A DNA stretch of 12,053 nt, taken from NCBI GenBank assembly GCA_009926525.1, contig RFOR01000010.1, positions 1 to 12,053 on the forward strand, given 5' to 3'. Below the pieces are notes generated by a model, which saw only the letters and a list, made by a program, of their open reading frames with translations, was not told the origin of the DNA and did no database searches. The translations under genes and the position numbers were made by a program. This stretch comes from Methylophilaceae bacterium. GTDB lineage: Bacteria > Pseudomonadota > Gammaproteobacteria > Burkholderiales > Methylophilaceae. Shown here one piece after another: positions 6,673-12,053 of this stretch; position 1 is the stretch's first letter; each line of letters opens with the position of its first letter.

Positions 6673-9258
6673 ATGAGAGTAGATAAGCTAACCACTAAGT
6701 TTCAGCAAGCTCTGAGCGATGCGCAAAGCTTGGCTGTCGGTCAGGACCATGCCAGTATTGAAGCGGCACATTTGCTGTCAGCTTTATTGAGTCAAGATGA
6801 TGGGGGCACAGCGTCATTGCTTGCGCGGGCAGGCGTGAATCTTGAACCACTCAAAGCGGGCTTACAAGTCGCCATTAACCAACTTCCTAAAGTTGCTGAA
6901 AGCTCTGGCGAGGTGGCGATTTCTCGCGATCTTAATAATCTGCTTAATCTGACAGATAAACACGCACAAAAGCGCGGTGATGCTTATATCGCCAGCGAAA
7001 TGTTCTTGCTTGCTTTGGCTGAAGACAAAGGCGACACAGCAAAATTGCTCAAACAAGTTGGCTTGAACAAGGCTGCTTTGGAAGCAGCAATCAGTGCAGT
7101 GCGAGGCGGGGAGTCTGTGGACAATCAAGAAGCCGAAGGTCAGCGCGAGTCTCTTAAGAAATACACGTTAGATTTAACTGAACGTGCTCGCATGGGCAAG
7201 TTAGACCCTGTGATTGGACGTGATGATGAGATTCGTCGCGCGATTCAAGTATTGCAACGTCGTACTAAAAACAACCCTGTGCTCATTGGAGAGCCAGGCG
7301 TGGGTAAGACCGCAATTGTAGAGGGCTTGGCACAACGTATTGTGAATGGTGAGGTACCAGAGTCACTTAAAGGCAAAAAGGTTTTGTCGCTTGATATGGC
7401 GGCTTTGCTTGCGGGGGCCAAATACCGTGGTGAATTTGAGGAACGCTTGAAATCCGTGCTTAAAGAGTTAGCGATGGATGAAGGTCAAACCATTGTCTTT
7501 ATCGACGAGCTACACACCATGGTAGGTGCAGGTAAAGCCGAAGGAGCAATGGATGCCGGCAATATGCTTAAGCCTGCTTTAGCCCGAGGGGAGTTGCATT
7601 GTGTGGGCGCAACGACTTTGGATGAATATCGAAAATACATCGAAAAGGACGCAGCGTTAGAGCGTCGTTTCCAAAAAGTTTTGGTTGATGAGCCTACCGT
7701 TGAAGCAACGATTGCGATTCTGCGGGGCTTGCAAGAAAAATACGAGCTACATCATGGTGTGGAGATCACTGACCCTGCGATTGTAGCAGCGGCTGAGCTT
7801 AGCCATCGTTATATTACTGACCGTTTCTTGCCTGACAAGGCGATTGATTTGATTGATGAAGCGGCAGCAAAGATTAAGATGGAAATCGACAGTAAGCCAG
7901 AAGCGTTGGATAAGTTAGACCGTCGATTGATTCAATTAAAGATTGAGCGTGAAGCTGTGCGCAAAGAAAAAGACGAAGCTTCTAAAAAACGTTTTGCTTT
8001 GATTGAAGATGAGATTGGTCGCTTAGAAAAAGAGTCTGCTGATTTAGAGGATATTTGGAAAGCTGAAAAAGCCCAAGTTCAAGGCTCTGCGCATATTAAA
8101 GAAGAAATTGAAAAGATTAAGCAGCAAATGGACGAGGCGACTCGCAAAGGCGAATGGCAAAAGGTTTCTGAGTTGCAATATGGCAAGTTGCCCGCATTAG
8201 AAGCACAGCTTAAAAGTGCTGCAGCAGAAGAAGATAAAGGTGAAGTGAAGCTAAATCGGTTACTTCGTACACAAGTTGGGGCTGAAGAGATTGCTGAAGT
8301 TGTGAGTCGTGCTACTGGGATTCCTGTGTCTAAAATGATGACAGGTGAGCGTGCGAAATTGCTCACCATGGAAACCAAGTTACATGAGCGTGTCGTAGGC
8401 CAAGATGAAGCGGTACGCTTGGTGTCTGATGCGATTCGCCGTTCACGTTCAGGCTTGGGTGATCCGCACCGTCCCTATGGTTCGTTTTTGTTCTTGGGCC
8501 CAACGGGGGTAGGTAAAACGGAGCTTTGTAAGGCACTTGCTGGCTTCTTGTTTGATTCGGAAGATCATTTAATTCGTATCGACATGAGCGAGTTTATGGA
8601 GAAACATTCTGTGTCGCGTTTGATTGGTGCGCCTCCTGGCTATGTGGGCTATGAAGAGGGCGGCACATTAACGGAGGCTGTTCGACGTAAACCTTATTCA
8701 GTGATTTTGCTAGATGAAGTGGAAAAAGCACATCCAGACGTGTTTAACGTTTTGCTCCAAGTGTTGGATGATGGTCGTTTGACGGATGGTCAAGGCCGTA
8801 CAGTGGACTTCAAAAACACGGTGATTATCATGACGTCAAATTTGGGTAGTCAAATGATACAAGGTATGCAGGGTGATGATTACCAAGTCGTGAAACTTGC
8901 GGTGATGGGTGAAGTCAAAACGCATTTCCGCCCTGAATTTATCAACCGTATTGACGAGATTGTTGTGTTCCATGCGTTAGGTGAGAGCAACATTAAAGCG
9001 ATTGCCGGTATTCAATTGCAATACTTAGCAAAACGCTTGGCAGCAATGGATATGCAATTAGAGGTAAGTGAAGCAGCATTGTCTGAAATCGCTAATGCCG
9101 GTTTTGACCCTGTTTACGGTGCAAGACCACTAAAACGTGCGATTCAGAGTGAGCTTGAAAACCCACTTTCACGCGAGATTTTGGCCGGTAACTTCGCACC
9201 AAAAGATACCATTAAGGTAGACTTTAATGGTGGAAAGATGCTTTTTACTAAAGGATAA
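6673..9258 (+). CDS. clpB: ATP-dependent protein disaggregase ClpB (Hsp100)
   Basis: Cytoplasmic hexameric AAA+ chaperone that, with DnaK, pulls proteins out of aggregates. The 861 residues compare with about 857 in E. coli. In order: N-terminal Clp repeat domain (about 1-145), first ATPase with Walker A GEPGVGKT at 206-213, Walker B and pore loop [10 protein letters not shown], the long charged coiled-coil middle domain (about 410-520, rich in K and E), second ATPase with Walker A GPTGVGKT at 609-616 and pore loop GYVGYEEGG, and the C-terminal domain ([12 protein letters not shown]). There is no IGL-type ClpP loop evident, consistent with ClpB. The start ATG has GGAG at 6662-6665. Transcription is from the heat-shock promoter just upstream. 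An internal GTG at codon 149 probably gives a shorter form lacking the N domain. Confidence 0.98.
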   Translation: MRVDKLTTKFQQALSDAQSLAVGQDHASIEAAHLLSALLSQDDGGTASLLARAGVNLEPLKAGLQVAINQLPKVAESSGEVAISRDLNNLLNLTDKHAQKRGDAYIASEMFLLALAEDKGDTAKLLKQVGLNKAALEAAISAVRGGESVDNQEAEGQRESLKKYTLDLTERARMGKLDPVIGRDDEIRRAIQVLQRRTKNNPVLIGEPGVGKTAIVEGLAQRIVNGEVPESLKGKKVLSLDMAALLAGAKYRGEFEERLKSVLKELAMDEGQTIVFIDELHTMVGAGKAEGAMDAGNMLKPALARGELHCVGATTLDEYRKYIEKDAALERRFQKVLVDEPTVEATIAILRGLQEKYELHHGVEITDPAIVAAAELSHRYITDRFLPDKAIDLIDEAAAKIKMEIDSKPEALDKLDRRLIQLKIEREAVRKEKDEASKKRFALIEDEIGRLEKESADLEDIWKAEKAQVQGSAHIKEEIEKIKQQMDEATRKGEWQKVSELQYGKLPALEAQLKSAAAEEDKGEVKLNRLLRTQVGAEEIAEVVSRATGIPVSKMMTGERAKLLTMETKLHERVVGQDEAVRLVSDAIRRSRSGLGDPHRPYGSFLFLGPTGVGKTELCKALAGFLFDSEDHLIRIDMSEFMEKHSVSRLIGAPPGYVGYEEGGTLTEAVRRKPYSVILLDEVEKAHPDVFNVLLQVLDDGRLTDGQGRTVDFKNTVIIMTSNLGSQMIQGMQGDDYQVVKLAVMGEVKTHFRPEFINRIDEIVVFHALGESNIKAIAGIQLQYLAKRLAAMDMQLEVSEAALSEIANAGFDPVYGARPLKRAIQSELENPLSREILAGNFAPKDTIKVDFNGGKMLFTKG
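7108..7119 (+). promoter_or_regulatory. Internal translation start of clpB (GTG, codon 149) with Shine-Dalgarno
   Basis: GTG at 7117-7119 encodes residue 149 in GGESV. It follows the purine-rich run GGGGAG at 7108-7113, with GAGG slightly further upstream at 7103-7106. In E. coli a GTG at codon 149 is the known start of the truncated ClpB80 form without the N-terminal domain. The same codon number and context here suggest the dual-start device is kept. The GGGGAG-to-GTG spacing of 3 nt is short, so GAGG at 10 nt may be the true site. Confidence 0.6.
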
Positions 9259-9263
9259 ACGTG

Positions 9264-9785
9264 ATGACTTTATCGAATGGAATGAGTTTTGTGGGGGCTT
9301 TAGTTTTTGTGGGCTTGCTCAATGGCTGTGCTACGACGCCAGAGCAGCCCCCGCAAATTCAGCGTATTTCAGCCGAAGAGTTGGAGCGCATCATGCCTAA
9401 GCCAACCCCAAACTTAAGTTTGGATGAAGTCGTTCTGCTCTCTAAAAACAAAGTGCCTGCAGATGAAATTATCCAAAAAATCAAAGATAGTCAGTCACAA
9501 TACGCATTAACGCCTTCCCAGTTGCTTGAGTTAAGCAGTAAAGGGGTAGAGCAAAAGGTATTAGATTATATGTACGCCGCGCATGAGCAAGCGGTGAGAG
9601 ATAGTTTTGCTGAAGAGTTAAATAAACGCGAGCAAAATAAGTTACAAGAACAGCAAAAGCTTAAGCGAGAATACCAATTAAGACAGCCATATTATGACCC
9701 TTGGTGGGGCTACTCTCGCAGCCCTTATTGGGGCTATCCTCGTCCTTATTATGGCCCAGGAATGTTTTATCGCTTTGGGTTTTAA
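9264..9785 (+). CDS. Small hypothetical lipoprotein with Tyr/Pro/Trp-rich tail
   Basis: A 173-residue product not recognised as a named family. The N-terminus is a lipoprotein signal with the lipobox LNGC (Cys22); Ala at +2 predicts outer-membrane sorting, after processing by an LspA-type enzyme. Next is a compact helical region (about 50-110) containing LDEVVLLSKNKVPADEII and LTPSQLLELSSKGV, which look like two related helical motifs. A charged Q/E/K/R-rich helix, likely coiled coil (about 112-140), follows, then a low-complexity tail rich in Y, P, W and G (PYYDPWWGY, PYWGYP, PYYGPG). The ATG at 9264 is preceded by AAGGA at 9251-9255; GTG at 9261 is an alternative. It starts 5 bp after clpB, so it probably shares the heat-shock transcript and may be an envelope-stress protein, by inference. 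Confidence 0.82.
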   Translation: MTLSNGMSFVGALVFVGLLNGCATTPEQPPQIQRISAEELERIMPKPTPNLSLDEVVLLSKNKVPADEIIQKIKDSQSQYALTPSQLLELSSKGVEQKVLDYMYAAHEQAVRDSFAEELNKREQNKLQEQQKLKREYQLRQPYYDPWWGYSRSPYWGYPRPYYGPGMFYRFGF

Positions 9786-9791
9786 TGATTG

Positions 9792-10211
9792 ATGCAACAG
9801 GCTAGCCACAAAATCAGCATTAAAACGAATGGTCGTCGCTTGTACGACATGACCCCTCAAGTGCTAGCCTGGGCTAAGAATAGCGGGCTTAAAACAGGCT
9901 TGCTAACCCTATATGTTCAACATACCTCTGCCAGTATTCTGATTAACGAGAATTACGACTCTGATGTGCTGGTGGATATGGAAAGTTTTTTCGCGCGCTT
10001 AGTGCCAGATGGCGATCAATTATTTATTCATACGGCAGAAGGGCCTGATGATATGCCAGCGCATATTCGAAGCGCCTTAACCCAGACGTCGATTTCAATT
10101 CCTTTTATTGATGGCAAAGTGGCGCTTGGCACTTGGCAAGGCATCTTTTTGTATGAGCATCGTTTGGCATCGCATACCCGTCACGTATTGCTTCATTTGA
10201 TGGCTGAGTAG
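9792..10211 (+). CDS. yjbQ: YjbQ/UPF0047 family protein
   Basis: A 139-residue cytoplasmic protein matching the full length of the YjbQ (UPF0047) family, sometimes labelled secondary thiamine-phosphate synthase because the E. coli member has weak activity of that kind; the main physiological role is unsettled. Signature residues are visible: HTSASILINE at 44-53, H80, EGPDDMPAHIR at 83-93, and LGTWQGIFLYEHR at 112-124. The conserved histidines (44, 80, 91, 123) fit the metal site known from structures of this family. The ATG at 9792 follows the lipoprotein stop by 6 bp; a TTG one codon upstream (9789) is a less likely start. No clear Shine-Dalgarno is seen, so translation may depend on coupling to the gene before it. 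Confidence 0.93.
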   Translation: MQQASHKISIKTNGRRLYDMTPQVLAWAKNSGLKTGLLTLYVQHTSASILINENYDSDVLVDMESFFARLVPDGDQLFIHTAEGPDDMPAHIRSALTQTSISIPFIDGKVALGTWQGIFLYEHRLASHTRHVLLHLMAE

Positions 10212-10214
10212 CTT

Positions 10215-10838
10215 TTGCAGCAGCCCATTTTATATTCCTATCGTCGTTGTCCTTATGCCATGCGGGCTCGTATGGCGCTCCGTTATGCAAAAATTGCTGT
10301 TGAAATTCGCGAGATTGCTTTAAGGGAAAAGCCTGCGCATATGCTGGCTGTTTCACCGAAAGGAACCGTCCCTGTGTTGGTACTTGCTAGCGGGAAAGTG
10401 CTTGAACAGAGCTTGGATATTATGGATTGGGCTTTAGCGCAGTCAGATGTGGATGCATGGATTGTTCCAGACCAAGAAGTACAAAAACTAAGCGCTGATT
10501 TGATTGCAACAAATGATGGGGCTTTCAAACAGGCTTTGGATAAATACAAATACGCGATTCGTTTTCCTGAAAATTCACCTGATGTTTATCGCGCCCAAGG
10601 CGAAGAATTTTTACAGCGCTTAGAGTCGCTACTTCAAAAAAATTCTCACTTTTGTCGCAACACAGTTTCAAAAGCAGATATCGCTATTTTTCCTTTTGTG
10701 CGGCAATTTTCTATGGTGGATCAGGTTTGGTTTGGGTCTGCCAATTATCCAGCCTTGAAAACTTGGCTAAATAGTTTGTTGAATAGTCAGTTGTTTATAG
10801 ATGTGATGCACAAATATCCTGTTTGGACGGATGCATAA
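10215..10838 (+). CDS. Glutathione S-transferase family protein, TTG start
   Basis: A 207-residue cytoplasmic protein with an N-terminal thioredoxin-like GST domain and a helical C-terminal domain. Landmarks: LYSYRRCPYAMRARM at 6-20 with Cys12 in the CPYA motif, the cis-proline loop GTVPVL at 50-55 (Pro53), and the glutathione-contacting EQSLDIM at 64-70. A Cys in the active motif suggests a glutaredoxin-like or omega/beta-type redox activity rather than simple conjugation. The start must be TTG at 10215: there is no upstream ATG or GTG in frame before the yjbQ TAG (10209-10211), and the next ATG (10260) would remove the catalytic motif. It follows the yjbQ stop by one codon in the same frame, and ends before the terminator at 10844. 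Substrate unknown. Confidence 0.9.
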   Translation: MQQPILYSYRRCPYAMRARMALRYAKIAVEIREIALREKPAHMLAVSPKGTVPVLVLASGKVLEQSLDIMDWALAQSDVDAWIVPDQEVQKLSADLIATNDGAFKQALDKYKYAIRFPENSPDVYRAQGEEFLQRLESLLQKNSHFCRNTVSKADIAIFPFVRQFSMVDQVWFGSANYPALKTWLNSLLNSQLFIDVMHKYPVWTDA

Positions 10839-10843
10839 AAGTA

Positions 10844-10870
10844 AAAAGGGGCACAAATTGTGCCCCTTTT
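10844..10870. terminator. Bidirectional rho-independent terminator between gst and clpA
   Basis: A perfect inverted repeat: 13-base arms AAAAGGGGCACAA (10844-10856) and TTGTGCCCCTTTT (10858-10870) around a single A. With the terminal A-T pairs open at the apex, this makes a GC-rich hairpin with a small loop. A-tract on the left and T-tract on the right give a U-run in both RNA directions, so it can stop the clpB-to-gst transcript and the converging clpA transcript, whose stop codon is 20 bp away. Confidence 0.95.
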
Positions 10871-10889
10871 ATGATTACTTTATTTCTCT

Positions 10890-12053
10890 TTATTCCATTA
10901 AGTCAGCGGTGAGTTGATTTGATTTTCCTGATGACTTTTCTGACGTGATGTCATCAAAATCCAAGGTGATTTGGTCTTTGTCATCAATATCTACAAATAC
11001 ATGACCGCCGTTGGCTAATTTGCCAAATAACAACTCGTCTGCCAAGCCTCGTCTAATAGTGTCTTGAATCAATCGGGACATCGGGCGAGCACCCATAAGT
11101 GGATCAAAGCCTTTTTTACCTAAGTAGGCTTTTAGCTTGTCACTAAAGCTTGCTTCGACTTTTTTCTCGTGCAATTGGTCTTCTAGCTGCATTAGGAATT
11201 TATCCACCACACGCATGATGATTTCTTGTGAAAGTGGCGCGAATGAAACCGTCGCATCCAAGCGGTTGCGGAACTCTGGGCTAAAAAGACGTTTAATTTC
11301 CGCCATCTCATCGCCTACTTGCTTGCCTTGGGTAAACCCCATCGATGTTTTTGAAAGGGACTCTGCACCAGCGTTAGTCGTCATGATAATGGTGACGTTG
11401 CGGAAGTCAGCTTTGCGACCATTATTATCTGTGAGCGTGCCGTGGTCCATTACTTGTAGCAAGATATTGTAGATGTCAGGGTGTGCTTTTTCGATTTCAT
11501 CTAACAGCAATACGCAATACGGATGTTTAGTAATGGCTTCGGTCATCAATCCGCCTTGTTCAAAACCCACATAGCCAGGAGGCGCGCCAATTAAGCGTGA
11601 AACGGCATGGCGTTCCATATATTCCGACATATCAAAGCGCACCAATTCAATACCCAAGGTATAAGCCAATTGCTTAGCCACTTCAGTTTTACCAACGCCT
11701 GTTGGGCCAGAGAATAGGAATGAGCCAATCGGTTTATTTTGACTGCCCAAGCCGCTTCGCGCCATTTTAATGGCTGAAGCCAGCGAGTCAATTGCTTTGT
11801 CTTGACCAAATACCACTGCTTTTAAGTCGCGGTCTAGTGTTTTGAGCGCGTTGCGGTCATCGCTGGAAATATTCTTAGGCGGAATTCGCGCAATTTTAGC
11901 GATGATGTCCTCAATCTCTTTGTCGCCAATGACTTTCTTTTGTTTGGACTTGGGCAGAATGCGCTGTGCTGCACCTGCTTCATCAATCACGTCAATTGCC
12001 TTGTCTGGCAGGTGGCGGTCATTAATATATTTTGCAGAAAGCTCAGCGGCGGT
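10890..12053 (-). CDS. clpA: ATP-dependent Clp protease ATP-binding subunit ClpA, C-terminal part
   Basis: AAA+ unfoldase that feeds substrates, including N-end-rule ones brought by ClpS, to the ClpP peptidase. The frame is open to the right edge (TAAELSAKYINDRHLPDKAID), so the first visible GTG (11990) is internal and the start lies beyond the window. About 387 residues remain: the end of the first ATPase and all of the second, with Walker A GPTGVGKT at 11685-11708, the pore loop GYVGFEQGG, and LLLDEIEKAHPD. The tripeptide MGF (11334-11342) sits where E. coli ClpA has the IGL ClpP-docking loop, which separates it from ClpB. The C-terminus (SNQLTADLME) follows the conserved MGARPMSRLIQD region. 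No middle domain is present here. It converges on the shared terminator. Confidence 0.97.
   Translation of the reverse strand, partial: TAAELSAKYINDRHLPDKAIDVIDEAGAAQRILPKSKQKKVIGDKEIEDIIAKIARIPPKNISSDDRNALKTLDRDLKAVVFGQDKAIDSLASAIKMARSGLGSQNKPIGSFLFSGPTGVGKTEVAKQLAYTLGIELVRFDMSEYMERHAVSRLIGAPPGYVGFEQGGLMTEAITKHPYCVLLLDEIEKAHPDIYNILLQVMDHGTLTDNNGRKADFRNVTIIMTTNAGAESLSKTSMGFTQGKQVGDEMAEIKRLFSPEFRNRLDATVSFAPLSQEIIMRVVDKFLMQLEDQLHEKKVEASFSDKLKAYLGKKGFDPLMGARPMSRLIQDTIRRGLADELLFGKLANGGHVFVDIDDKDQITLDFDDITSEKSSGKSNQLTADLME

Noticed and set aside
8079..8378. Minus-strand open frame of 99 codons inside clpB
   Set aside because: It is antisense to the conserved middle and second ATPase region, has Ser/Cys-rich composition typical of antisense shadows, and lacks a promoter or ribosome site.

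Overview
The window looks like a piece of a betaproteobacterial chromosome. Protein sequences, the ileS-lspA order and the moderate GC content suggest a methylotroph of the Methylophilaceae (Methylotenera/Methylophilus type). This assignment is an inference from general recollection; no search was run. Genes are packed tightly, nearly all on the + strand, with one minus-strand gene at the right edge. No tRNA, rRNA, insertion sequence, phage gene or CRISPR array was seen.

Layout. (1) 1-1902: the 3' half of ileS overlaps lspA, a classic housekeeping pair. (2) 1910-6594: a five-gene accessory cassette follows: a small exported DUF2946-type protein with an HCxxC motif, a short Cro/CI-type DNA-binding protein, a TonB-dependent outer-membrane receptor, a secreted sialidase-like beta-propeller with a His-rich N-terminus and Cys motifs, and a small exported thioredoxin-fold protein with a CSYC motif. 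Gaps are 2-9 bp or 4-bp overlaps, except for 88 bp before the regulator. (3) 6612-10838: a strong heat-shock-type promoter precedes clpB, followed closely by a small lipoprotein, a YjbQ/UPF0047 protein and a glutathione S-transferase-like protein. This run ends in a long symmetric terminator. (4) 10890-12053: the 3' part of clpA lies on the minus strand and converges on the same terminator.

How the parts may work together. The accessory cassette reads as an envelope uptake or handling system with its own regulator: outer-membrane entry by the receptor, a periplasmic or secreted propeller with putative metal-ligand motifs, and a thiol oxidoreductase that could keep its cysteines reduced. Copper or another soft transition metal is the best guess for the substrate, but this is inference. 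The clpB region is a protein-quality-control unit. It has a near-consensus sigma-32 promoter overlapping a sigma-70-like one, and an internal GTG at codon 149, the position used in E. coli to make the short ClpB form. The two Hsp100 proteins, the ClpB disaggregase and the ClpP-dependent ClpA unfoldase, lie within 2 kb of each other in convergent orientation.
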